A DNA stretch of 6,152 nucleotides from Desulfarculus sp. (GCA_020216625.1 JAIUYB010000152.1:1-6152), one strand, 5' to 3'; shown: positions 1-6,030, counted from the stretch's first letter. Notes: generated by a model not told the origin, from the sequence alone. Numbers and translations are program-made.

Positions 1-1884
1 AATCCAGCCCACCACGTCGGTCCAGACATCGGGATGGAACAGCAGCGGACTGGCGGCCGCGGCCAGGATCCGGGTGGGCCAGCCGGCCTTTTCCATGAGC
101 CAGCCCTCGGTGAAGATGGTCAGGGCGTAGAGCCCACCGAAGCCGCTGGTGATGCTGACGATGATGCTGAGCCAATCACCCACGAAGAGCATGCCCGGAT
201 TGTAGACGAAAACGAAGGGCAGGATGTACTTGCTGATGCCCAGGCGCATGGAGATCCAGCCCGTGGTCATGGGGTTGGCTCCGGCGATGCCGGCGGCGGC
301 GAAGGAGGCCAGGGCCACCGGCGGGGTGATGGCCGAGACCAGGCCGAAGTAGAAGGCGAAAAGGTTGGCCGCCATGGGGTCCACGCCCATGTTGACGATG
401 GCGGGGATGACCAAGGCCGCCAGGGTGATGTAGACCGCGGTGGTGGTCAACCCCATGCCCAGGATCATGGACACGAAGGCGGTCAAGATCAGCACGCCCC
501 AGAGCTGGTTGCCGGCGATGGCCACCAGGATGGTGGTGAGCTTGAGCCCCAGGCCGGAGACGAAGACGCAACCGATGACGATACCGGCCGTGGCGCAGGC
601 CACCGACACGCTCACCGCCTCGCGCGCTCCCTCCTCGAAGGCCGAGAGGAGATCCACCGGGGACATCCGGGTTTCCTTGCGCAGGAAAGAGAGCAGGATG
701 GTGGCGATGATGGCCCAGAAGGCGGCGAACATCGGGGTGTAGCCCATGACCATCAGGCCCACGATGATGATGATGGCCAGGAACAGATGGCCGCCGCGTT
801 TGATTTCTTTCTTGAGGTCGGGCAATTCCGCGCGGCTCAGGCGGCTCATGCCGGTCTTGCGAGCCTCGAAGTGCACCATCACATAGATGGTGAAGAAGTA
901 CATCAAGGCCGGAAAGAGCGAGGCCAAAGCCACCTTGAGGTAGGGCACGTTCAGGAACTCGGCGATGATGAAGGCCGCCGCGCCCATCACCGGGGGCATG
1001 ATCTGCCCTCCGCTGCTGGCGCAGGCCTCCACCGCCCCGGCGAAGGGCGGGCGGTAGCCGATGCGCTTCATCAGCGGGATGGTGAAGGTGCCGGTGGTGA
1101 CCACGTTGGCCACCGCCGAACCGGAAACCGAGGCCATGAGGCAGGAGCTGACCACCGCCGCCTTGGCCGGCCCCCCGACTCGGCTGCCGGTGAGCGCCAC
1201 CGCCACGTTGATGAAGAACCGTCCGGCTCCGGAGCGCACCAAAATGGCCCCGAACAGGATGAACAGGAAGATGTAGGTGGCCATGGTCATCAACGGAATG
1301 CCGTAGATGCCGTTTTCGGCCATGAACTGGTAGTCAAGGATGGTGAACCAGTCCGAGGGCGGTCCGTGCAGCGGTCCGGGGAACCAGTCGCTGAAGGCGG
1401 TGTGAAGCAGGAAGAAACCGGCGATGACCACCATGGCCCAGCCCACTGACCGCCGGGTGGCCTCCAGGAGCAAGATGATGGTGATGGTGCCGAACCAGTA
1501 GTCGTAGTCGTTGAGATCGCCCTGGCGCATGATGAACTTTTCGATGTCCCAGATCACGTAGATCTGGATGCAGATCACCAAGGCGATAAGAAGCAGGTCT
1601 ACCGCGAACCACCAATTTTTGGGATCGGTCCACTTGGCCCGGCCCAGCGGCTTGAGAAGAAAGCACAGCACCAGAATGAAGGCCAGGTGGGTGGAGCGGA
1701 AGGAGTGGGCCTCCAGCGATCCGGCATAGGCCACGTAAAGATGGAATATGCTTAGCGCGATGGAGAGCACGCATACCGTGAGCTCGACCGGATAGCGGAA
1801 GATGCTCTTGGGCTGCTCCATCAGCCATTCCAGGACTGATTGTTTCTGCCCTTCCTGGTAATCGATCACGCTTTCATCTGACAC
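1..1884 (-). CDS. TRAP transporter fused permease, TAXI type (small and large membrane subunits in one chain), 3' end cut by the window
   Basis: Inner-membrane permease of a tripartite (TRAP) secondary transporter, which imports organic acids with a cation gradient. Translating the minus strand gives 628 residues without a stop, so the C-terminus lies beyond position 1; the family is usually somewhat longer, so little is missing. Residues about 30-180 are the DctQ-like four-helix part (hydrophobic stretches near 36-54, 66-79, 92-112 and 131-162). From about 190 onward is the DctM-like part. Its hallmarks are VSGSAVANV (253-261) followed by TTGTFTIPLMKRIGY, then GGQIMPPVMGAAAF (292-305); in the second half, LGMGLTTTAVY (475-485) and SAITPPVALASFAAAG (517-532). 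This duplicated pattern is typical of TAXI-linked fused permeases. The start is GTG at 1884, chosen because GGAG at 1894-1897 lies 9 bases upstream; an in-frame GTG at 1929 has no ribosome site. It belongs to the operon with the binding protein. Substrate cannot be read from the sequence. Confidence 0.95.
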   Translation of the reverse strand, partial: MSDESVIDYQEGQKQSVLEWLMEQPKSIFRYPVELTVCVLSIALSIFHLYVAYAGSLEAHSFRSTHLAFILVLCFLLKPLGRAKWTDPKNWWFAVDLLLIALVICIQIYVIWDIEKFIMRQGDLNDYDYWFGTITIILLLEATRRSVGWAMVVIAGFFLLHTAFSDWFPGPLHGPPSDWFTILDYQFMAENGIYGIPLMTMATYIFLFILFGAILVRSGAGRFFINVAVALTGSRVGGPAKAAVVSSCLMASVSGSAVANVVTTGTFTIPLMKRIGYRPPFAGAVEACASSGGQIMPPVMGAAAFIIAEFLNVPYLKVALASLFPALMYFFTIYVMVHFEARKTGMSRLSRAELPDLKKEIKRGGHLFLAIIIIVGLMVMGYTPMFAAFWAIIATILLSFLRKETRMSPVDLLSAFEEGAREAVSVSVACATAGIVIGCVFVSGLGLKLTTILVAIAGNQLWGVLILTAFVSMILGMGLTTTAVYITLAALVIPAIVNMGVDPMAANLFAFYFGLVSAITPPVALASFAAAGIAGANPMTTGWISMRLGISKYILPFVFVYNPGMLFVGDWLSIIVSITSGFGGLYALTIFTEGWLMEKAGWPTRILAAAASPLLFHPDVWTDVVGWI

Positions 1885-1893
1885 AATCGTAAT

Positions 1894-1897
1894 CTCC
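1894..1897 (-). promoter_or_regulatory. Ribosome binding site of the TRAP permease
   Basis: GGAG on the minus strand, 9 bases before the GTG at 1884. It decides the start, because no other in-frame ATG or GTG nearby has a comparable site. Confidence 0.6.
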
Positions 1898-1949
1898 GCG
1901 CCAGGGGCGGATTCTCGGTTGTCTTTCACAGCAGGCGCCGATGGGCAAA

Positions 1950-1975
1950 GGGTCCGGCCGCCGCCGGCCGGACCC
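1950..1975 (-). other. Intercistronic GC-rich hairpin between binding-protein and permease genes
   Basis: A perfect inverted repeat: GGGTCCGGCCG (1950-1960) pairs with CGGCCGGACCC (1965-1975), an 11-bp stem closed by a 4-base loop. It lies 11 bases past the stop codon of the binding protein in the direction of transcription. On the minus strand it is followed only by CTTTGCCC, so the U-tract is too weak for an efficient intrinsic terminator. A partial terminator or a block to 3' exonuclease decay would leave more binding-protein than permease message, which suits a transporter needing excess binding protein. The structure is seen; the role is inferred. Confidence 0.7.
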
Positions 1976-1986
1976 CAATGCGCTGG

Positions 1987-2958
1987 CTACTTGGCGTAGC
2001 CCTTTTCCTTGTAGTATTTCAACGCGCCGGGATGGACCTCGATGCGGTTGCCCAAAAGGGCCTGGTCGGGCTTGCTGTCCTCGATGTCCTTCTTCTTGAC
2101 CTGGGCCAGCTCGGGCCAGGAGTCATACAGGGTCTTCACGATCTGGTAGACCATCTCGTCGGGAACGTCCTTGCCAACGATGATCTGGGTCACGGTGGCC
2201 GGAGTCAGCACCGGCGCGGTCTGGCCGTCATAGGTGTTGGGAGGAACGGTGTAGGGCATCAGGCCGGGCTCGATCTCCAGGATCTTCTTCATATGGGCGT
2301 CATCCACGCCGATCAGGCGGATGCCGGGCTGGAAGTTGAGATCCAGGATGGTGGCCTGGGGCAGGCTGGTGACGGCCATGTAAACGTCGCTGTGGCCGTC
2401 CTTGAGCAGGGCGGCGCTGTCGGCGTAGCCCACGAAGGTCACGGTGCCGCCGTTTTGCTTGATCTTGTCGAAGGTCAGGTCATAGGCCTGCAAAACCTGC
2501 TCGGCGATGATGGTGCCAGTGAAGCCGGTGACGCCGGGCACGATGCGCTTGTTGGCCATGTCGGCCGGGCTCTTGATGTCGCTGTTGCGGGGCACGGCCA
2601 TCTGGAACACACCGGGGTAGAGCGACATCAGGTGGCGGATGTTGTCGTATTTCTTGTCAAAGGGATGCAGGCCCTGGATGGCTGCGTAGGAGGTGTGGGT
2701 GTAGGTCCAACCCAGATCGGCCCGCTTGGCATGCACGGCCTTGCAGTTGCCCACGCCGCCGCCAGGGCCGTTGCTGGTGCTGATGCCGGGGATCTTTTTC
2801 TCCAACACCGACATCATGGCCGCGCCCAGGGGATACCAGGAGCCGCCCTCGGGCCCGCTGAACATGCGAATGAATTTTTGCTCCGCAGCCATGACGCCAG
2901 GAGCCGCCAAGGCCAGCAGCAAGGCGGAAACCAGTCCCATCACCCAGAATTTTTTCAT
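1987..2958 (-). CDS. TRAP transporter solute-binding protein, TAXI family
   Basis: Periplasmic binding protein that captures the substrate and hands it to the fused permease encoded next. The product is 323 residues, normal for the TAXI family. Residues 1-24/25 form a clear Sec signal peptide: MKK, a hydrophobic core rich in Leu and Ala, and a VMA-A cleavage site; there is no lipobox Cys. The mature protein begins with the family pattern: FSGPEGGSWYPLGAAM (33-48), IPGI (56-59), the glycine-rich NGPGGGVGN (63-71) and ADLGWTYT (80-87), followed by a conserved GVTGFTGTIIAEQVL segment in the middle. ATG at 2958 is preferred: it sits 7 bases after GGAGG, whereas the GTG one codon earlier (2961) is only 4 bases away. 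The gene starts 28 bases after the regulator stop, so it is probably co-transcribed. Family assignment is firm; the ligand is unknown. Confidence 0.95.
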   Translation of the reverse strand: MKKFWVMGLVSALLLALAAPGVMAAEQKFIRMFSGPEGGSWYPLGAAMMSVLEKKIPGISTSNGPGGGVGNCKAVHAKRADLGWTYTHTSYAAIQGLHPFDKKYDNIRHLMSLYPGVFQMAVPRNSDIKSPADMANKRIVPGVTGFTGTIIAEQVLQAYDLTFDKIKQNGGTVTFVGYADSAALLKDGHSDVYMAVTSLPQATILDLNFQPGIRLIGVDDAHMKKILEIEPGLMPYTVPPNTYDGQTAPVLTPATVTQIIVGKDVPDEMVYQIVKTLYDSWPELAQVKKKDIEDSKPDQALLGNRIEVHPGALKYYKEKGYAK

Positions 2959-2965
2959 CACTTTT

Positions 2966-2970
2966 CCTCC
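2966..2970 (-). promoter_or_regulatory. Strong ribosome binding site of the TAXI binding protein
   Basis: GGAGG on the minus strand followed by AAAA, then GTG (2961) and ATG (2958). Spacing is 7 bases to the ATG and 4 to the GTG, so ATG at 2958 is the better start. It is the strongest ribosome site in this operon, matching the expected high output of the binding protein. Confidence 0.75.
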
Positions 2971-2986
2971 ATTGCAGGTATGGTCC

Positions 2987-3754
2987 CTATTCGACTGAAG
3001 CCTTCGCGCTTCTCCGGCGGCGGGTGGCGGAGACAGCCGTTCCCGCCCCCACGGCGGCCAGGGCCAGGTCGGTGCCCATGTTTTGCATCATGGCCTCGCG
3101 AGCCTCGACTTGTTGGCGCAGGCCGTTAAGGATGTGCCACTGGCCGCGCTCGACATGCTGGCGCAGCAGCTCGGCCGCCGCCAGGGCGTCACGGGCGTGC
3201 AACGCCTCGAATAGCAAAGCGTGCTCGGACTCGGCCTCCTCCAGGCGACCGGGAGAAAGGATCTCGGGCCGGTAGCGCAGATAAAGGAGATCGAAGACCT
3301 GGCGCAGGATGCGGGTGACCACCTGGTTGCCGCTCAGGGAGGCCAGGGCCACATGCAACTGGGCGTCGCGCCAAAGGCGTTCGCGCTGGTAGACCTGGCC
3401 CCGCACTTGGCGGTGGGACTGGCGCAGGGCTTCCAACTCGGCTAGGTTTTCGTCGGTGAGGTTGTCCACCACCTTGGGCACCAGGAACACCTCCAGGAGC
3501 AGGCGGACCTCGTAAAGCTCCCGGGCCTCCTCCAGGTCCAGCTCCGGCACGAAGTAGCCCTTGTTGGCCTCGGACCGGACCAGGCCTTCGTCCTCCAGGC
3601 GAACCAAGGCCATGATCACCGGGGTTTGGCTCATCCCCAGCCGCTTGGCCAAGTCCTGGTAACGAAGTTTTTGTCCACTGACTAGCTGGTCGGACAGGAA
3701 CATGTGCTTCAATTGGGCGTAGGCCTTGTCAGGCAGGGTGCCAGCGCCTTTCAT
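2987..3754 (-). CDS. GntR-family transcriptional regulator, FadR subfamily (FCD ligand domain)
   Basis: Cytoplasmic one-component regulator, 255 residues. Residues about 8-70 form the winged-helix GntR DNA-binding domain (LSDQLVSGQKLRYQDLAKRLGMSQTPVIMALVRLEDEGLV, then the wing NKGYFVP). Residues about 75-210 form the all-helical FCD effector domain. The metal/ligand-binding residues of this fold appear to be present: Asp130 and His134 (RDAQLHVAL), His178 (ESEHALLF) and His200 (LLRQHVERG). FCD domains of this type usually bind carboxylates or amino/sugar acids, often with a metal. Such proteins usually act as dimeric repressors released by substrate. It is the first gene of the TRAP operon and faces the enzyme genes, so it probably controls itself, the transporter and the divergent catabolic unit. 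Odd: a C-terminal tail of about 45 residues after the FCD domain, ending in RRRR and basic residues. The start is ATG at 3754, with GAGGG upstream. Confidence 0.93.
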   Translation of the reverse strand: MKGAGTLPDKAYAQLKHMFLSDQLVSGQKLRYQDLAKRLGMSQTPVIMALVRLEDEGLVRSEANKGYFVPELDLEEARELYEVRLLLEVFLVPKVVDNLTDENLAELEALRQSHRQVRGQVYQRERLWRDAQLHVALASLSGNQVVTRILRQVFDLLYLRYRPEILSPGRLEEAESEHALLFEALHARDALAAAELLRQHVERGQWHILNGLRQQVEAREAMMQNMGTDLALAAVGAGTAVSATRRRRSAKASVE

Positions 3755-3861
3755 GGTTCCCTCGCCGTTGGCCCGCTGGGTGCGGGGGTGACTGGTCAGG
3801 TGGGCCGCGTCGAACGCTCGATGATGCCAGGTGCGAATTTATATGAAATTTGATTAAAAGT

Positions 3862-3891
3862 TTTATAATATAGCTATCGCTCGCGTGTCAA
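3862..3891 (-). promoter_or_regulatory. Sigma70-type promoter of the regulator/TRAP operon
   Basis: On the minus strand, TTGACA (3891 down to 3886, a perfect -35) is followed by an 18-bp spacer and TATAAA (3867 down to 3862, five of six -10 bases). Transcription would start near 3855, giving a leader of about 100 bases before the regulator ATG at 3754. This is the best promoter match in the window. One arm of the inverted repeat lies just upstream of the -35 box and the other about 20 bases past the start site, so a bound regulator could block it. Confidence 0.75.
3864..3869 (+). promoter_or_regulatory. Candidate -10 box for the plus-strand enzyme operon
   Basis: An exact TATAAT on the plus strand overlaps the minus-strand -10 by four bases. 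No good -35 lies 16-18 bases upstream (the sequence there is AT-rich but unlike TTGACA), so this promoter would be weak or activator-dependent. A start near 3876 would give a leader of about 113 bases to the ATG at 3989. Confidence 0.4.
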
Positions 3892-3907
3892 CCGTATTCG
3901 CACCAAA

Positions 3908-3945
3908 AGCCGGCCGTTGGTTTCGCTATACGGAACAGGCCGGCT
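3908..3945 (+). other. Stem-loop in the probable leader of the oxidoreductase mRNA
   Basis: AGCCGGCC (3908-3915) pairs with GGCCGGCT (3938-3945). Inside, GTTTCG (3920-3925) can pair with CGGAAC (3931-3936), including one G-U pair, around the loop CTATA. The structure ends 43 bases before the ATG at 3989 and is not followed by a U-tract, so it is not an intrinsic terminator. It may be an mRNA-stabilising leader hairpin or, as DNA, another dyad operator with arm centres 30 bp apart. Confidence 0.45.
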
Positions 3946-3973
3946 CCGTGCTGGCGGTTGCGTCCCAGATCAC

Positions 3974-3978
3974 AGGAG
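3974..3978 (+). promoter_or_regulatory. Ribosome binding site of the FAD oxidoreductase
   Basis: AGGAG, 10 bases before the ATG at 3989. It is only 2 bases from the ATG at 3981, which opens a three-codon frame ending in TGA over the real start. The site therefore serves 3989 and argues against the upstream in-frame start near 3917, which has no ribosome site. Confidence 0.65.
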
Positions 3979-3988
3979 ATATGGCAGC

Positions 3989-5164
3989 ATGAGTGAACGG
4001 ACACCGGTATGCGTGGTGGGGGCTGGTGCGGTTGGTTGCGCCGTGGCGCTGAACCTGGCTCGGCAGGGCCGGGAGGTGTTCGTGCTGGAGAAGAACTCCG
4101 GCGTGAGCCAGGGCGAAAACCAGTCCACCCGCAACTCTGGGGTGATCCACGCCGGCCTCTACTACGACCCCGAGACCCGGCCCCTGAAGGCCGGCCTTTG
4201 CGCCCGGGGCGTGGAGATGCTCTATGATTTCTGCGCGCGCCACGCAGTGCCCCATCGCCGTTGCGGCAAGCTGGTGGTGGCGGTGGAGGAGCATGAAAAG
4301 CCCATCCTGGAGCTCTATCGCCAGCGGGCCCTGGGCAACCAGGTTCCGGCGGAGATCATCAGCGGCGCCAGGGCCCGGGAGATGGAGCCCCAGGTCAAGG
4401 CGGTGGAGGCCCTACACCTGCCCACCAGCGGCATCATCGACGCCGCCGCCTATGTCCACCGGCTCTATGCTCAAGGCAGCAACGCCGGGGCCACCTATCT
4501 GACCCAGACTAGCCTGAGCGGCGTGAAGGCCACGCCCGAAGGCCTGGAGTTGACCATCACCTATCGCGATGGGGCGACCGACAGCTTCCTCTGCGGGCTG
4601 CTGGTGAACTGCGGCGGGCTCTACAGCGACGAGGTGGCCCGCCTGGTGGACCCGCAATCGGCCTACCAGATCGATCCGGTGCGGGGCGAGGCGGCCAAGT
4701 TCTACCGCCACAAGCGGCCCGACCTGGGCCTGGTGGGCATGAACATCTACCCCACCCCCCAGAAGCTTGTCACTCCCCAAGGCGTTTATTTCACGGTGGG
4801 TGTCCACCTGACCCCCACCTTGGAAACCGGTCCCGACGGCCAGACCGTGATCGGCCAGGTGGTGACGGTCTGCCCCCTGCAGCGGCCGGCCCGGGACAAG
4901 GAGGAGTTCAGCGGGGAATACCGACCCATGAAAGATTTCCTGGACAAGGTCTCCGCCTTTTTCCCTGGCCTGCGGCTCGAAGACCTGGAGCCCCACCAGG
5001 TGGGCATCCAGGCCCGCATGGTGGGCCACCAGGACTGGGTCCTGGAGTTCAGCCCCCGCGAGCCCCGCTGCCTCAACCTGCTGGGCATAGACAGCCCCGG
5101 TCTCACCGCCAGCCTGGCCTTGGCCGAGCGCGTGGAGCAAATGCTGGACCAGGACGGCCGTTAA
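3989..5164 (+). CDS. FAD-dependent oxidoreductase, L-2-hydroxyglutarate dehydrogenase/oxidase (LhgO/L2HGDH)-like
   Basis: DAO-superfamily flavoenzyme of 391 residues, slightly short for the LhgO family. It probably oxidises the hydroxyl of a small hydroxy acid to a keto group and passes electrons to the quinone pool, as LhgO does. Residues 7-35 hold the FAD-binding Rossmann signature VGAGAVGCAVALNLARQG...VFVLEK. Next comes the family hallmark STRNSGVIHAGLYY (about 50-63), then CGKLVVA, the PTSGIIDAAAYV segment, VNCGGLYSDEVARL (second FAD contact), PVRGEAAKFYR, MNIYPTP, GVHLTPTLE, and the C-terminal GIDSPGLTASLALAERV that closes the flavin site. Odd: where known LhgO proteins have a GPNAVLA-like stretch after the GVHLT motif, this one has IGQVVTVCPLQ, so its substrate may differ. 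The start is ATG at 3989; upstream in-frame codons do not look like this family. First gene of a two-gene unit with the BKACE enzyme. Family firm, substrate open. Confidence 0.88.
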   Translation: MSERTPVCVVGAGAVGCAVALNLARQGREVFVLEKNSGVSQGENQSTRNSGVIHAGLYYDPETRPLKAGLCARGVEMLYDFCARHAVPHRRCGKLVVAVEEHEKPILELYRQRALGNQVPAEIISGARAREMEPQVKAVEALHLPTSGIIDAAAYVHRLYAQGSNAGATYLTQTSLSGVKATPEGLELTITYRDGATDSFLCGLLVNCGGLYSDEVARLVDPQSAYQIDPVRGEAAKFYRHKRPDLGLVGMNIYPTPQKLVTPQGVYFTVGVHLTPTLETGPDGQTVIGQVVTVCPLQRPARDKEEFSGEYRPMKDFLDKVSAFFPGLRLEDLEPHQVGIQARMVGHQDWVLEFSPREPRCLNLLGIDSPGLTASLALAERVEQMLDQDGR

Positions 5165-5168
5165 ACCC

Positions 5169-5174
5169 AAGGAG
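5169..5174 (+). promoter_or_regulatory. Ribosome binding site of the BKACE enzyme
   Basis: AAGGAG in the 17-base gap after the oxidoreductase stop (5162-5164), 7 bases before the ATG at 5182. The tight spacing points to co-transcription and probable translational coupling. Confidence 0.8.
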
Positions 5175-5181
5175 CTATCTC

Positions 5182-6015
5182 ATGGACAAATTGATCATCA
5201 CCGCCGCGGTCACCGGATCCGGCCCCAGCCGATCCCAGAACCCCAACCTGCCCCACACCCCGGCCGAAATCGCGGCCGAGGCCCTGCGCTGCTGGCGGGC
5301 CGGGGCGGCGGTGGTGCACGTGCATGTGCGCGACCCCCAGACCGGCGCCCCGGACTTCCGCCGCGAACTATTCGGCGAGGTGGTGGAGCGGGTCCGGGCC
5401 GAGAGCGACATGCTGGTCAATCTCACCACCAGCGGCTTCAACCTCAAGGGAGACGACGTGGGCGAGCAGCGGCTGATGCCCCTGGAGCTGAAGCCCGACC
5501 TCTGCTCCCTGGACGTGGGCAGCATGAACTTCCGCGGCCGGGTCTTCATCAACGAGGCTGAGTGGGTGGAGAAGGCGGCCCAGCGCATGCTGGCGGCTGG
5601 AGTCAAGCCGGAGATGGAGGTGTTCGAGGTGGGGCAGGTGTTGCAGGCCATAGACCTTATCAACAAGGGCCTCGTCGCCGATCCGCCATACTTCCAGCTC
5701 TGCCTGGGCATCCCCTGGGGCATGCCGGCGGACCTGGAGGCGCTACTGGCCCTCAAGGCCCGTTTGCCTAAAGGGTGCCGCTGGTCGGCCCTGGGCACCG
5801 GCGCCAACCAACTGCCTCTGACCACCCACGCCATGCTGTTGGGCGGAAACGTACGGGTGGGCTTCGAGGACAACCTTTATCTCTCGCGCGGGGTCAAGGC
5901 CGAGAGCAACGCCCAGTTCGTGGAGCGCACGGTGCGCATCGCCCGCGAGATGCAACGCGAGGTGGCCACCTGCGCCGAGGCGCGGGTGCTTTTGGGCCTG
6001 CCTCCGGCCCGGTAG
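5182..6015 (+). CDS. Beta-keto acid cleavage enzyme (BKACE, DUF849 family; 3-keto-5-aminohexanoate cleavage enzyme-like)
   Basis: Zinc-dependent TIM-barrel enzyme of 277 residues, the usual family size. The family transfers the acetyl unit of acetyl-CoA onto a beta-keto acid and releases acetoacetate and a new acyl-CoA. The metal ligands are visible: His46 and His48 in VVHVHVRD, and Glu229 in RVGFEDNLYL; the catalytic Arg225 and Asp230 of the same motif are also present. Other family blocks are TAAVTGSG (7-14), NPNLPHTPAEIA (20-31), NLTTSGFN (80-87), KPEMEVFEVG (142-151) and LGIPWGMPA (175-183). Odd: the position of Glu14 in the characterised enzyme, which helps bind an amino group, is Gly14 here, and the usual GRHQ-like stretch reads GANQ (207-210). 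An amino substrate of the 3-keto-5-aminohexanoate type is therefore unlikely. It follows the oxidoreductase by 17 bases, so it may act on that enzyme's product. Family firm (residue numbers of the reference enzyme are from memory), substrate unknown. Confidence 0.93.
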   Translation: MDKLIITAAVTGSGPSRSQNPNLPHTPAEIAAEALRCWRAGAAVVHVHVRDPQTGAPDFRRELFGEVVERVRAESDMLVNLTTSGFNLKGDDVGEQRLMPLELKPDLCSLDVGSMNFRGRVFINEAEWVEKAAQRMLAAGVKPEMEVFEVGQVLQAIDLINKGLVADPPYFQLCLGIPWGMPADLEALLALKARLPKGCRWSALGTGANQLPLTTHAMLLGGNVRVGFEDNLYLSRGVKAESNAQFVERTVRIAREMQREVATCAEARVLLGLPPAR

Positions 6016-6030
6016 GCCAGCGGCGAACGC

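Larger units (their letters stand above)
3830..3904. repeat. Perfect 9-bp inverted repeat bracketing both promoters; candidate operator pair
   Basis: GGTGCGAAT (3830-3838) and ATTCGCACC (3896-3904) are exact reverse complements separated by 57 bases. The arm centres are 66 bp apart, roughly six helical turns, and the centre of symmetry (3867) falls on the overlapping -10 elements. For the minus promoter the arms lie near -41 to -49 and +18 to +26; for the plus candidate they lie near -38 to -46 and +21 to +29. This placement suits two sites bound by the adjacent GntR protein, possibly with looping. Binding is inferred only. Confidence 0.5.
3755..3988. promoter_or_regulatory. Divergent intergenic control region
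   Basis: A 234-base region between the regulator start and the oxidoreductase start. Its centre (3836-3880) is strikingly AT-rich against the GC-rich surroundings. It carries divergent promoters, a 9-bp inverted repeat around them, and a leader hairpin toward the plus-strand gene, each listed separately. The part next to the regulator (3755-3829) is GC-rich leader. It contains one small dyad, TGACTGGTCA (3789-3798), loosely like a GntR half-site arrangement but too short to call. No small gene with a credible start is seen. Confidence 0.8.

Noticed and set aside
34..1449. 471-codon open frame on the plus strand, rich in Gly, His, Asp and Glu
   Set aside because: It is antisense to the TRAP permease, whose frame shows clear conserved motifs and membrane segments. 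The plus-strand translation is low-complexity and hydrophilic, typical of a shadow frame in GC-rich DNA.
1978..3129. 383-codon open frame on the plus strand
   Set aside because: Antisense to the TAXI binding protein and the end of the regulator; its composition is dominated by Gly, Val, His and Asp with no recognisable domain.
3789..3798. TGACTGGTCA dyad as a second GntR operator
   Set aside because: A 4-2-4 palindrome is too short to stand out from chance, and it lies well downstream of the promoter.
3917..3988. Upstream in-frame extension of the oxidoreductase
   Set aside because: The 24 extra residues precede the normal N-terminal FAD strand, do not resemble the family, and lack a ribosome site; ATG at 3989 has AGGAG upstream.
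4412..5170. 252-codon open frame on the minus strand
   Set aside because: Mirror of the FAD oxidoreductase, which has strong motifs and a ribosome site; the antisense product has no domain.
5175..5873. 232-codon open frame on the minus strand
   Set aside because: Antisense to the BKACE gene; rich in Ser, Arg and Thr, no recognisable motif.
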